A stretch of DNA of 64,000 nucleotides, from NCBI RefSeq assembly GCF_012273515.2, contig NZ_CP050975.2, positions 4,650,001-4,714,000 of the forward strand. Direction: 5' to 3'. This DNA comes from Streptomyces sp. RPA4-2. GTDB lineage: Bacteria; Actinomycetota; Actinomycetes; Streptomycetales; Streptomycetaceae. Made by a program: the position numbers and the translations under genes. Shown here piece after piece: positions 35,854-46,904 of this stretch (positions are counted from its first letter, which is position 1; every line of letters starts with the position of its first letter). The notes under the pieces were generated by a model that did no database searches, had not been told where the DNA came from, and saw only the letters and a list, made by a program, of their open reading frames with translations.

Positions 35854-36966
35854 ATGACAGCAGCAGGGAAGCACCAGGTGAGCCGGGCGGACACCACCCG
35901 CCGAGGCGGTCGACCGGGCCGGGCGGGTATCAGAGACGTGGCCGCGGCCGCAGGGGTCTCGATCACGACCGTGTCCGATGCCCTCAACGGCAAGGGCCGG
36001 CTCCCGGACGCCACCCGACGCCACGTCCGCGAAGTCGCCGACCGACTGGGATATCGCCCATCGGCCGCGGCCCGAACCCTCCGTACCGGAAAGTCAGGCC
36101 TCATCGGCCTGACGGTGACGACATACGGGGATGAACCTTTCACCTTCACAGAGTTCGCGTACTTCGCGGAGATGGCCAGAGCCGCCACCTCGGCCGCACT
36201 CGCCCGGGGCTACGCCCTGGTCATCCTCCCGGCGACCTCCCGCCACGACGTGTGGTCGAACGTCGCCCTGGACGGAACCGTGGTCATCGACCCCTCCGAC
36301 CAGGACCCGGTCGTCAGTGAGCTCGTCCGCCAGGGCCTACCGGTCGTCTCCGACGGCCGCCCGGCGGGCACGCTCCCGGTCACCGCCTGGGTGGACAACG
36401 ACCACGAGGCCGCGGTCCTCGGCATCCTCGACCATCTCGCGGACGCCGGCGCCCGCCGGATCGGCCTCCTGACCGGCACCTCCACGGACACCTACACCCA
36501 CCTCTCCACCACCGCCTATCTGCGCTGGTGCGAGCGGGTCGGACAGGATCCGGTGTACGAGGCCTACCCCGCCCACGACCCGTGTGCGGGCGCCGTCGCG
36601 GCGGACCGCTTACTGGCCCGTCCCGACCGGCCCGACGCCGTCTACGGCCTCTTCGACCCGAACGGCACCGACCTGCTGGCCGCGGCCCGGCGCTACGGCC
36701 TGCGTGTACCGGACGACCTGCTGCTGGTCTGCTGCAGCGAGTCCACCGTCTACGCCAGCACCGAACCGCCCATCACCACGCTCTCGCTCAAACCGCGCCG
36801 GATCGGCACCGCCGTGGTCCAGCTCCTCATCGACGCCATCGAAGGGGTCGACTCGGACCAACCGGTCGAGCAGGTGATACCGACGGAACTGATCGTGCGG
36901 ACGTCCTCCGAGCGGCGGTCGCCCCGCACGACGGTCAGCCCACCCCGGTCGCCCGAACAGGGGTGA
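35854..36966 (+). CDS. LacI-family transcriptional regulator
   Basis: A 370-aa repressor. The DNA-binding helix-turn-helix and hinge are IRDVAAAAGVSITTVSDALNGKGRL then GYRPSAAARTLRTG (about residues 28-80), followed by a periplasmic-binding-protein-like sensor domain. Helix-turn-helix residues are canonical except that it reads VSD where most have VSR. ATG 35854 is taken; GTG 35878 (SRADTTRR follows) has a better GGGAAG ribosome site and would remove eight residues. No sugar genes lie next to it, so the ligand is unknown. A terminator hairpin follows at 37043. Confidence 0.92.
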   Translation: MTAAGKHQVSRADTTRRGGRPGRAGIRDVAAAAGVSITTVSDALNGKGRLPDATRRHVREVADRLGYRPSAAARTLRTGKSGLIGLTVTTYGDEPFTFTEFAYFAEMARAATSAALARGYALVILPATSRHDVWSNVALDGTVVIDPSDQDPVVSELVRQGLPVVSDGRPAGTLPVTAWVDNDHEAAVLGILDHLADAGARRIGLLTGTSTDTYTHLSTTAYLRWCERVGQDPVYEAYPAHDPCAGAVAADRLLARPDRPDAVYGLFDPNGTDLLAAARRYGLRVPDDLLLVCCSESTVYASTEPPITTLSLKPRRIGTAVVQLLIDAIEGVDSDQPVEQVIPTELIVRTSSERRSPRTTVSPPRSPEQG

Positions 36967-37042
36967 GCCCGGCGCCGGCGCGAGAAGTCGAGTCCGGCGT
37001 CGGCACGCGGGGGTAACCCGGCGTCCGCCGGGGTTGACGCCC

Positions 37043-37068
37043 GGTGGACGCGCCACGGGGCGTCCACC
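37043..37068 (+). terminator. hairpin after the lacI-type gene
   Basis: GGTGGACGC and GCGTCCACC make a 9-bp stem with an 8-base loop, about 75 bases after the stop codon. Confidence 0.55.
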
Positions 37069-37251
37069 TGCGAAAGCCCTGCCCAATTCGGGCGAAAACC
37101 GTGGCGAACAGGGCTCGTGCTCCGATTCACCACCCCTGGGTCATCACATGGCGCGATCCGCATTCCTATGATGGGCCCACGACACCGCGGGCCGCTGCGA
37201 CCAGGCAGTCCGATCCGGTGCAGATGCGGCGCGATGGTGGTGGAGGGGTCG

Positions 37252-38334
37252 ATGACTCAGGGGGCCGGTCAGGGACCCGAGGTGCTGCGGACGGAGACGT
37301 TGCGCGACTTCCGGGTGCCCGCGTACGTCCACGAGACCGGTCCGTACGTGCCGAGCACGCCTCCGGGCGAGCCCCTCGGCGCGGTCGACGGACTCGCCGA
37401 GGAACCCGACGGCTACACGCCGACACAGCGCGACCTGCCCATCATCAACCGGGGTGACACGGTTCAGGCCGCCGTCGGCCCCGAGGCCGGCCCGGCTCCG
37501 CAGCCGGCCGAGGGCCCGGGGCCGCTGTACGTCGTCGGCGATGTGCACGGCTATATCGACCAGCTGATCGCCGCGCTCCAGGAGCAGGACCTCGTCGACG
37601 CCGCGGGCAACTGGTCCGCCGGGACCGCCCGCCTGTGGTTCCTCGGCGACTTCACCGACCGCGGCCCGGACGGCATCGGTGTGATCGACCTCGTGATGCG
37701 GCTGTCCGCCGAGGCAGCGGCGGTCGGCGGCTACTGCAAGGCGCTGATGGGCAACCACGAGCTGCTGCTGCTCGGCGCCAAGCGATTCGGCGACACGCCG
37801 GTGAACTCCGGCGCGGGCACGGCCACCTTCCAGGCCGCCTGGCTGCTCAACGGCGGCCAGAAGACCGACATGGACCGGCTCCAGGACCATCACCTGCAGT
37901 GGATGGCCCGCCTCGACGCCATGGAGGAGGTCGACGGGCACCTCCTGATGCACTCCGACACCACCGCCTATCTCGACTACGGCGACTCCATCGAAGCGGT
38001 CAACGACACCATCCGCGAAACCCTCACCCGCAACGACGCCGACGAGTGCTGGGACCTCTTCCGCAAGTTGACCAGGCGCTTCGCCTTCCGCGACGACGGC
38101 GGCGCCGAAGCCGTGCTCTCCCTGCTGGACACCTACGGCGGCACCCGGATCGTCCATGGGCACAGCCCCATTCCGTACCTGCTGGGCGAGGTCGGCTCGG
38201 AGGAGGGCGAGAACAGCCCGAGCCCCGTGGTCGAAGAACCCCATCTTTACGCCGACGGACTGGCCATCGCGATGGACGGCGGCGTGACCATGGCCGGAAA
38301 GCTGCTGGTCCAGCAGCTGCCCCTGGGTAGCTGA
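37252..38334 (+). CDS. PPP-type metallophosphoesterase
   Basis: A 360-aa protein with the full metal-site set of the PPP phosphatase family: VVGDVHG near residue 97, GDFTDRGPDG near 133, MGNHELL near 166, and C-terminal His in MHSD and IVHGHSP. The fold fits a Ser/Thr or ApaH-like phosphatase with a two-metal centre. The first 85 residues are an extra, probably flexible region. ATG 37252 is preceded by GGAGG. A TATGAT box at 37167 may be the -10 element. It lies just upstream of a membrane-protein gene, 187 bp apart. Substrate unknown. Confidence 0.9.
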   Translation: MTQGAGQGPEVLRTETLRDFRVPAYVHETGPYVPSTPPGEPLGAVDGLAEEPDGYTPTQRDLPIINRGDTVQAAVGPEAGPAPQPAEGPGPLYVVGDVHGYIDQLIAALQEQDLVDAAGNWSAGTARLWFLGDFTDRGPDGIGVIDLVMRLSAEAAAVGGYCKALMGNHELLLLGAKRFGDTPVNSGAGTATFQAAWLLNGGQKTDMDRLQDHHLQWMARLDAMEEVDGHLLMHSDTTAYLDYGDSIEAVNDTIRETLTRNDADECWDLFRKLTRRFAFRDDGGAEAVLSLLDTYGGTRIVHGHSPIPYLLGEVGSEEGENSPSPVVEEPHLYADGLAIAMDGGVTMAGKLLVQQLPLGS

Positions 38335-38521
38335 GCGCTCACCGGGCAGGCGTCCGCCACAAAGGACCACGCCGGCCAGGGGGCAATTTCTTGAAACCCC
38401 CTGTCACGGCGTGCCGTCACCGCTCTACCATCGGCTTATCCGTAGCAGGCTCCCCTCCGTTTCTGCCCAACGGCTCGTCAGCGTGCGAGCCATCAGCCCT
38501 ACGGAGCATCGGGGGATGCAG

Positions 38522-39385
38522 ATGAACAGCGTTCCGCAGCACCTGCTGAGTGAGGACCGCCAGGAATACGAGCGGATCCTCGATGAGGCGCTGCGCTCCG
38601 CCCCGTACCGCCCGGAACTCGCCGCTGTCGGCCGGCGGCTCAACCCCGAGCAACTGCGCACCATGGCGCTCAACGCCACCGCACTCATCACGGCGGCCGC
38701 GACGACCGAGTACGCGCACTACGTGAAGGTCCGCGAGGAACTGCGCCATCCGGCGCCGTCCACCCCAGCCGTCAGCGAGGAGATCGGCTCCACGGAGCCG
38801 GGCGTCGCCGCGGTGGGGCTCGCCACCACCATGGGAGAGGTCACCGAGACCGCCGGAGCCGGTGCCATCGCGGTCATCGCGGTGCTCGCTCCCGTTCTCG
38901 CCGGAACAGCCGCGGTGATCTTCCTGCTCGTCGGCTACCTGCTGAAGGTACTCGATCCCGAACAGACGTTCGCACAGACTCTCCTGACCACCGGGTGGGT
39001 CTTCGGCGCGGTCACGGCGGCCGCGATATTGGTCGCCGCGGTCGGGCTGCTGCTGACCGCACTGCGCAACGGCTCGTCCTCACTCCAGGCAGGAGCGCAC
39101 GGCGAGCTCGACGAGGAGGTGGACCGGGCCAGGGAAGCCTGGCGGGATGCCCTGCTGGAGCGCGGCATCATGCCGTTCCTCCGGCACGCCCTCGCCGATC
39201 CCGGCGCGGCGGCACTCGACCGTCCGTCACCGACGCCCACCACCGGCCGCATGCCGCATCTCGGTTACAACCGGCCGGGGTTCAGCAGCCCCGACGGTGG
39301 GCCCGCGGCGGGCCCCCGGCCGAGCTTCTCCAGCCCGGACTTCACGAGCCCTGACTTCGGGGGGCCCGAGCACCAGCCGGAGTGA
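38522..39385 (+). CDS. membrane protein with Pro/Ser-rich repeat tail
   Basis: A 287-aa protein of unknown function, of a kind conserved in Streptomyces. After an Arg/Glu-rich helix (about 1-75) come two transmembrane segments (about 120-150, AIAVIAVLAPVLAGTAAVIF; and 165-190) and a cytoplasmic coiled region. The tail carries repeated SSPD/TSPDF units. ATG 38522 has GGGGG at a spacing of six; ATG 38516 (MQMNS) with GGAG upstream is equally possible. Convergent with the TerD-vWA gene, with a shared terminator between. Confidence 0.8.
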   Translation: MNSVPQHLLSEDRQEYERILDEALRSAPYRPELAAVGRRLNPEQLRTMALNATALITAAATTEYAHYVKVREELRHPAPSTPAVSEEIGSTEPGVAAVGLATTMGEVTETAGAGAIAVIAVLAPVLAGTAAVIFLLVGYLLKVLDPEQTFAQTLLTTGWVFGAVTAAAILVAAVGLLLTALRNGSSSLQAGAHGELDEEVDRAREAWRDALLERGIMPFLRHALADPGAAALDRPSPTPTTGRMPHLGYNRPGFSSPDGGPAAGPRPSFSSPDFTSPDFGGPEHQPE

Positions 39386-39422
39386 CCCCGGCGGGCCGAC
39401 ACCGGGGGTGGCAGGAGGAACC

Positions 39423-39449
39423 GGGCCCGCGCTGCCGAAGCGCGGGCCC
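39423..39449. terminator. bidirectional terminator
   Basis: GGGCCCGCGCT and AGCGCGGGCCC form a perfect 11-bp stem with a 5-base loop between two convergent genes. Confidence 0.8.
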
Positions 39450-39500
39450 CGATCGGTGCCCGGCATGCCCGCGTACGGGCCACCGGGGCGGCCGGCGGGA

Positions 39501-40973
39501 TCAGAGGATGCCCTCCCGCCGGGCCGCCGTGATCCAGGAGGGAAACTCGGAGAGCAGCCGGTCGTACAGCTCCGGGTCCGGAAGGCCGCCGATGTCGTCC
39601 ACGGCGAAGAAGCCGACATTGTCGACGCGTCGGCCCGGCAGGGTGTCGAACCGCTCCAGCACGCCGTAGTTGGACCGGCCCAGGCCCACGAACTGCCAGA
39701 AGATCGGCTCGTCCACCGCTTCCCGCAGTTCCCGCTCGATCTCGTTGTTGCGATAGACGCCACCGTCGGAGAAGAACAGCACCAGGGTGGGATCGGCGGC
39801 CGGATGCTCCCTGACATACGTACGCACTTCGGCGATCGCCTTCTGCTCCTCGTTCTGGATGCCGACCGTCCGCATGTCCACCTGCCCGGCCAGCAGCCCC
39901 TTCCGCGGCTTCTTGCTCCGTCGGAAAAGGCTCAGCTCACCGACCCGGACGTGGAGCTTGAGCCACTCGGGCAACTCGCCGAGGGTCAGATCCGGCAGCC
40001 GGGCCGCGTGGGAGGCGAACGTCCACGCCTGCATCGCGCCGTCGTCGTCCAACTGCGCGGCCACGGCGGCCATCCGCTCCACCACATCGGCCACGACGCC
40101 CTTCGCGTAGAGGAAGGACATGGACCCGGACGCGTCCAGGATCAGCACCACACGCGCCGTGACACCCTCCGCTCCGTGCTTGCGCAGGCTGACCGCCACC
40201 TGCTCCTTGCGCAGGGAGAGCCGCTTGCGCATGTCCACGGGCAGCCGCTCCTCCCCCTTGCTCGAACGCGACGCGGAGGCCGGGGGTACCTGTGGTGCCG
40301 GAGGTGCCGGAGGTACTGGGGGTACTGGGGGTACTGGGGGAGTCCGGGGTGCCGGAGGAGCCTGAGGGGTCGGCGGGGCAGGCGCGGCGGCGGGCACACC
40401 CACGGGCGGCGTCCCCGGCGCCGAGGCGGGGAGGCCGGGCTCCTCGTCCACGCTGATGCCGAAGTCGGTGGCCAGACCCGCGAGTCCGGACGCGTACCCC
40501 TGTCCGATCGCCCGGAACTTCCACTCTCCGCCGCGCCGGTACAACTCGCCGCCGATGAACGCCGTCTCCGTCGTGGCCTCCATCTCGAAGCGCGCGAACT
40601 CCCGCCGCGTCCCGGCGTCGAGCAGCCGCAGTGTCAGCCCGGACAGCTGACCGAAGGTGCCGCCGTCGGCCGAGGCGCCCAGCACGACCCGCTCGATCTC
40701 CGGTTCCAGCGAGCGCAGGTCCACCTCGACCGTGTCGGTCGTGGCACCGGCGTCCCGCCGCTTCCCCAGGTGGCGTACGGCACCGGAGGCGTGCCGTGGC
40801 TGGTTGTAGAAGACGAAGTCCCCGTCGTCCCGGACCCGACCGTCCGCACCGAGCAGCAGGGCCGAGGCGTCCGCGTCCGGCGCGCCGGGACCCCCCGTCC
40901 AGCCGAGCACGGCCCGTACGGCCCCGACGGCCACCGGAAGGTTGGCGCCCTTGCTCATGGATGTCGATGTCAT
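39501..40973 (-). CDS. TerD-vWA fusion protein
   Basis: A 490-aa protein. Residues 1-160 form a TerD domain (SKGANLPV start, LGWTGGPGAPDADASALLL, FYNQPRH, GGELYRRGGEWKFRAIGQGY), known for Ca2+ binding in tellurite/stress proteins. A Pro-rich linker with PPVPPVPPVPPAPPAPQ follows at about 170-225. The C-terminal half is a von Willebrand A domain with an intact MIDAS motif DASGSMS near residue 268 and SDGG later. Such fusions belong to the Ter-related stress or scaffolding systems. The rest of a ter operon is absent here. ATG 40973 is used; ATG 40958 is possible. Confidence 0.9.
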   Translation of the reverse strand: MTSTSMSKGANLPVAVGAVRAVLGWTGGPGAPDADASALLLGADGRVRDDGDFVFYNQPRHASGAVRHLGKRRDAGATTDTVEVDLRSLEPEIERVVLGASADGGTFGQLSGLTLRLLDAGTRREFARFEMEATTETAFIGGELYRRGGEWKFRAIGQGYASGLAGLATDFGISVDEEPGLPASAPGTPPVGVPAAAPAPPTPQAPPAPRTPPVPPVPPVPPAPPAPQVPPASASRSSKGEERLPVDMRKRLSLRKEQVAVSLRKHGAEGVTARVVLILDASGSMSFLYAKGVVADVVERMAAVAAQLDDDGAMQAWTFASHAARLPDLTLGELPEWLKLHVRVGELSLFRRSKKPRKGLLAGQVDMRTVGIQNEEQKAIAEVRTYVREHPAADPTLVLFFSDGGVYRNNEIERELREAVDEPIFWQFVGLGRSNYGVLERFDTLPGRRVDNVGFFAVDDIGGLPDPELYDRLLSEFPSWITAARREGIL

Positions 40974-41128
40974 GGGCTCAGTCTGCCGACGGAACCCGGC
41001 CGTCCGCAGGGGGGAACTCCCGTGACATGCCGGCCCGACGGGTGGTGCCGATTCCTCCGCGGCCTTTCGGGAAGCGGTGCTCAGGGTGCGCCGGACCCTG
41101 AGCACCACTTCTCCGGAGCGTCGGTGCG

Positions 41129-43096
<1,968 letters not shown>

Positions 43097-43178
43097 CGTG
43101 TGCAAAGGTGCTTCCACGCTAGCGTCATGTCTGGCGCGGTGAACAGAGGGCCCTCGCCGTTCTTGCGATGATCGGTCG

Positions 43179-44765
43179 GTGACCACGATGCAGCAGCCCC
43201 CGTTCCCGCCGTCCGAGCCGCGGCGCGGCTCCGGTCCCGGCGACGGCCATGGGCAGGGGCACGGGCACGGACAGGGCTCCGGAAACGGCCGCGGGCACGC
43301 CCACGGGCCGGATGGTGGCAACGGGCACGGACCCGGTGCCGGGCACGGACTGGGCGGCGGGCACGGATCGGGCGGCGGGCACGGACCGGGGGAGGGGCGC
43401 GGGCACGGACCGGACACCCTTCCCGCGCCGGGGCACTCGCACAGCCACAGTCATGGCCCCGCCGCGCCCGTCTCCAAGCATCTGCGCAAGGTCATCGCGG
43501 CCGTGCTGATTCCCTTCGCCGCGGCGGTCGTTGTGGGTCTCGTGGTGCTCTGGCCCGGCGGCGCCCCGTCACACGAACGCACGGGTGTCGGCTTCGACCG
43601 GCAGAGCCAGCAGGCCACGGTCACCCAGGTCGTCCAGGTGGACTGCAAGGCGGTGAACGCCTCGGGGGACACCCCGACCGGCGACACCTCCACCGCCGAG
43701 GGTTCCTCCGCCCAGCGGCAGGCGACGGGCGAGTGCAAGAAGGCGACGATCCGGGTGGACACCGGTAAGGACAAGGGGCGCACGTTCACGGAGATCGTCC
43801 AGCCCGACCAGTCACGGCAGTTGCACCAGGGCGAGAAGGTCGTGGTCGCGTACGAGCCCTCGGCGCCCAAGGATCTGCAGTACTCGGTCACCGACGTGAA
43901 CCGGAAGTTCCCGATGGCGCTCCTCGCCGGGATCTTCGCACTGGCCGTCGTGGTGGTCGGCCGGATGCGTGGGCTCATGGCGCTGATCGCGTTGGCCGTC
44001 AGTTTCCTCATCCTGACGTTCTTCATCCTGCCCGCCATCCTGGAGGGGGCGAATCCGTTGGTCGTGGCGGTGGTCGGGGCGAGCGCCATCATGCTGATCG
44101 CGCTCTACATGTGCCACGGCCTGTCGGCCCGTACCTCGGTGGCCGTGCTCGGCACACTGCTCTCGCTGATCCTGATCGGTGTGCTCGGCTCGGTGTTCAT
44201 CGGCTGGGCCGCCCTGACCGGCAACACCGACGACAACACCGGTCTGATCCACGGCCTGTATCCCTCCATCGACATGAGTGGTCTGCTGCTCGCGGGCGTG
44301 ATCATCGGTTCGCTCGGTGTGCTCGACGATGTGACGGTGACGCAGACCTCGGCGGTCTGGGAGCTGCACGAGGCCAATCCCACCATGGGCCGGCGCGGCC
44401 TGTACCGAGCGGGCATCCGGATCGGCCGCGACCACATCGCGTCGGTCGTCAACACGCTCGTCCTGGCGTACGCGGGAGCCGCGCTGCCGCTGCTGTTGCT
44501 CTTCTCGATCGCGCAGAGCAGCGTCGGCGCGGTCGCCAACAGTGAACTGGTCGCCGAGGAGATCGTGCGCACCCTGGTCGGCTCGATCGGCCTGGTCGCC
44601 TCGGTCCCGGTCACCACCGCGCTGGCGGCCCTGGTGGTCTCCGCGGACCGCACCGGGACTCCGGGCCTCTCCACGACGGCCACAGGGCCCGTGGCGCCCG
44701 TACGGGAGCCCGTGGGGGCCCGGGGACCGGTCCGGGGCGGCAAGGGCCGTCGCCGCAAGCACTGA
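43179..44765 (+). CDS. YibE/F family multipass membrane protein
   Basis: A 528-aa protein of the YibE/F family, function unknown. Residues 1-95 are almost entirely Gly/His/Pro with GHGHG-type runs and HSHSHSHG. One transmembrane segment follows (about 105-125), then an extracytoplasmic domain of about 120 residues with two Cys, then seven or eight more transmembrane segments holding the family core (SIDMSGLLLAGVIIGSLGVLDDVTVTQTSAVWEL in two parts). The His-rich start could bind metal ions such as Ni or Zn. The tail is basic. GTG 43179 or ATG 43188 can start it. Divergent from thiC, convergent with ssgA. Confidence 0.88.
   Translation: MTTMQQPPFPPSEPRRGSGPGDGHGQGHGHGQGSGNGRGHAHGPDGGNGHGPGAGHGLGGGHGSGGGHGPGEGRGHGPDTLPAPGHSHSHSHGPAAPVSKHLRKVIAAVLIPFAAAVVVGLVVLWPGGAPSHERTGVGFDRQSQQATVTQVVQVDCKAVNASGDTPTGDTSTAEGSSAQRQATGECKKATIRVDTGKDKGRTFTEIVQPDQSRQLHQGEKVVVAYEPSAPKDLQYSVTDVNRKFPMALLAGIFALAVVVVGRMRGLMALIALAVSFLILTFFILPAILEGANPLVVAVVGASAIMLIALYMCHGLSARTSVAVLGTLLSLILIGVLGSVFIGWAALTGNTDDNTGLIHGLYPSIDMSGLLLAGVIIGSLGVLDDVTVTQTSAVWELHEANPTMGRRGLYRAGIRIGRDHIASVVNTLVLAYAGAALPLLLLFSIAQSSVGAVANSELVAEEIVRTLVGSIGLVASVPVTTALAALVVSADRTGTPGLSTTATGPVAPVREPVGARGPVRGGKGRRRKH
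43249..43420 (+). repeat. degenerate GGGCACGGAC-type tandem repeats in the YibE/F gene
   Basis: Repeated units around GGGCACGGACNGGG encode the Gly/His/Pro-rich N-terminus. Copies vary in length by multiples of three, so the frame is kept. Confidence 0.75.
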
Positions 44766-44794
44766 AGCCACCGCGCGCCCGCCCCGGGTGTGCA

Positions 44795-44830
44795 GAAGCG
44801 TTCCTCCACAGAGTGCGGAAGCGTTCCTCC
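44795..44830. repeat. 13-bp direct repeat between convergent genes
   Basis: GAAGCGTTCCTCC occurs at 44795-44807 and again at 44818-44830, in the short gap between the YibE/F and ssgA stops. A partial GGGAACGTT follows. Role unknown; no strong terminator hairpin was seen in this gap. Confidence 0.7.
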
Positions 44831-44848
44831 GCGAAGGCGCGGGAACGT

Positions 44849-45286
44849 TCAGCCCGCGCTCTGCTCCTCCGCCAGGATGCGGTCCAGCGCCTCGTCGAGA
44901 TGGGTGTCGAAATCCGCGAGGGAGCGCTCCTGCCCCAGCGGTACGAGCTTGTCGGTGCGATCGAGGAAGGCCACCAGCGGCGCCGCGCCGGACCGGAACA
45001 GAGCGTGGTCGCCGCCCACCTGAAGCCGGATCAGTACCTCGCCGAACGCGTCCGGATCGGCGGGCGCGATGTGCACATCGCCGTCGCCGCACGGCCGGCC
45101 CACGCCGTCGATCAGCAGCTCCCGCCCGAACGCCCAGGTCACGGGCGCGTCTCCGGGCAAATGGAAGGTCAGCCGCACGGCGTACGGATCACAGGTCTCG
45201 TAGCGCAGTTCCACCGGGATGCGGAAGGACAGCTCCTCCGACACGAGGAAGCTCATCATGACCTCTGCCTGTACCGACTCGCGCAT
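44849..45286 (-). CDS. ssgA: SsgA sporulation-specific cell division activator
   Basis: A 145-aa SsgA-like protein (SALP). It matches SsgA as I know it from S. coelicolor almost throughout: MRESVQAEVMMSFLVSEE at the start, TFHLPGDAPVTWAFGREL, and DRTDKLVPLGQE before the C-terminal helix. SsgA localises SsgB and hence FtsZ, stimulating septation in aerial hyphae. The gene lies 100 bp after ssgR on the same strand, as in S. coelicolor, and is known there to depend on SsgR. Confidence 0.97.
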   Translation of the reverse strand: MRESVQAEVMMSFLVSEELSFRIPVELRYETCDPYAVRLTFHLPGDAPVTWAFGRELLIDGVGRPCGDGDVHIAPADPDAFGEVLIRLQVGGDHALFRSGAAPLVAFLDRTDKLVPLGQERSLADFDTHLDEALDRILAEEQSAG

Positions 45287-45386
45287 CGCCTACCCCGTCG
45301 TTTTGCCGTCGACTGGCCAGGAATCGTCCCCCTGACACTGCTGGAATCTTGCTCAACGTACACAAGAGATCACAAGGAGTGAGTTT

Positions 45387-46310
45387 TCAGATGCTGATAG
45401 AGATCGCGAGTGTCCCCAGTAGTCTGCCGATCTCACCTTGCAATTGTCGTGCCGCCGGTAGCAGTCGATCGGCCTGGTGGACAGGGAGGGAAATGGCCAT
45501 GGTCGCGGCGGTTGCCCCCGCGGTGATGGGCAGTGCGGCACACACCGTGCCCAGCGCGTACTCCTGCCGCTCGGTGACGGGATCCATCCGTCCCGTCCGA
45601 TCCAGACGCCGCAGCAGGCCGGCGTTGTCGCGCACCGTGTACGGGGTGAGCGACTGCACGGGATAGCGGTCGAGGTGATCCCGGCGAGCCCTCTCGTCGA
45701 GCTGCGACAGCAGACACTTGCCGATCGCGTGGGCGTGCCCGGTCTCCCTGAAGTCGGCCCACTCCTCCACCGCCGGATTCCCGGGGGTGTCCGCGACGCA
45801 CATGACCTCGATCTCACCGTCGCGGTAGACCGCGTAGTACACGGGCGCACCGATCGCGTCGCGCCACCGGGCGAGCGCGTCGCTCACCGTGCTGCGACGT
45901 TTCTGCTGGGCTCCGCTGCTGCTCAGCCGCTCGGCGGCCTCGCCGAGGAAGAACAGGCCCTTATCCCGGCACAGGTAGCCCTCGTGAACCAGGGTGCGCA
46001 GGAGGTGGTAGGCCGTGGGCAACGCGAGCCCCGCCTCCCGGGCGAGCTGTTTCGCGGGGGCCCCGTGCTCGCGCGCGGCGACGGCCTCCAAGAGCCGCAT
46101 CGCCCGTTGCACGGAGCCGATCAGGGTTGTCGGGTGAGGTTCCGGGGGCGGGGTCTCCAGCCGATCGGTGCGCGCGGCCGGCAGAGGGGCACAGATCTCC
46201 GCGGGTGAGGAACGCGGCTGGGCCGGCGGGACGTAGGACGCGGCGGAGGCACTGGACCGCTGGAGGGGTGGAGTGAGTGATTCTGTGGGTGCGGTGTCAA
46301 CCGTGGCCAA
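45387..46310 (-). CDS. ssgR: SsgR, IclR-type activator of ssgA
   Basis: A 307-aa IclR-family regulator. The winged helix (VQRAMRLLEAVAAREHG, AKQLAREAGLALPTAYHLLRTL) is at about residues 66-115 and the IclR effector domain fills the rest. TTG 46310 has GGGAG at a spacing of six, which supports a 65-residue Pro-rich extension before the helix-turn-helix. The alternative GTG 46112 would give 241 aa, the size I recall for S. coelicolor SsgR, but has no ribosome site. Adjacent to its known target ssgA. Confidence 0.93.
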   Translation of the reverse strand: MATVDTAPTESLTPPLQRSSASAASYVPPAQPRSSPAEICAPLPAARTDRLETPPPEPHPTTLIGSVQRAMRLLEAVAAREHGAPAKQLAREAGLALPTAYHLLRTLVHEGYLCRDKGLFFLGEAAERLSSSGAQQKRRSTVSDALARWRDAIGAPVYYAVYRDGEIEVMCVADTPGNPAVEEWADFRETGHAHAIGKCLLSQLDERARRDHLDRYPVQSLTPYTVRDNAGLLRRLDRTGRMDPVTERQEYALGTVCAALPITAGATAATMAISLPVHQADRLLPAARQLQGEIGRLLGTLAISISI

Positions 46311-46525
46311 GGGGCACTCCCGAAGCGCGAGGGGAACCGCCCGTGCGGGGGGACACGGGAGGGGGCTGTGCGCTGCCCGCGGGGAGTCGGCCCCGCGTCG
46401 AATTCCGGACTTTAACCGCCTGCCACCGCTCGCAGACGGCCCCGCCGGAAAACTTCCCTCGGGCGAGGGAACCTGAGGTTCCCTTTGCCCACCTGCCCGT
46501 TACCCGCGACTCACCCGGTTGTGCG

Positions 46526-46738
46526 TCACCAGTCGCCGCGGGAGGACGAACTCGACGTGAACTTCCGCACCACGTAGATCAGGCCGCCGACGAGCGCGAC
46601 GAAGACCAGCGCCTTGAAGAGCAGGCCGATCACCACGGTGAGCACGCTGACTATCACCGTGCCGAAGACGACCAGGGCGATGACCGGCACCGCGATCCAC
46701 TTCACCCACCACGGCATCCCGTTGAAGATCTCTCGCAT
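46526..46738 (-). CDS. small membrane protein, 70 aa (DUF5326-like)
   Basis: Starts MREIFNGMPWWVKWIAVPVI and holds two hydrophobic segments covering about residues 12-58, with a basic, Ser-rich tail (RKFTSSSSSRGDW). Small proteins of this shape are conserved beside ssgR in Streptomyces. No function is known. Upstream gap to the cupin gene is 166 bp with no other gene. Confidence 0.8.
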   Translation of the reverse strand: MREIFNGMPWWVKWIAVPVIALVVFGTVIVSVLTVVIGLLFKALVFVALVGGLIYVVRKFTSSSSSRGDW

Positions 46739-46904
46739 TGCCCTTGTCCTTGCCTCTCTTCGCCCGTCGTCCCAAGTCCGGGACTCCGATTCCGGGTTCT
46801 CCGACTGTCCTGTGTTCGATGCTAGGGCCCAGGAGGGGGACTGCGGGCGTCTCGCACCCCTTGTCCTCCCCTGACCGTTCCCCTAGGGAACCCTGAGACC
46901 GGGG

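Noticed and set aside
43179..43465. Gly/His repeat region as an artefact or frameshift
   Set aside because: The frame is kept through all units and joins the conserved YibE/F core without interruption.
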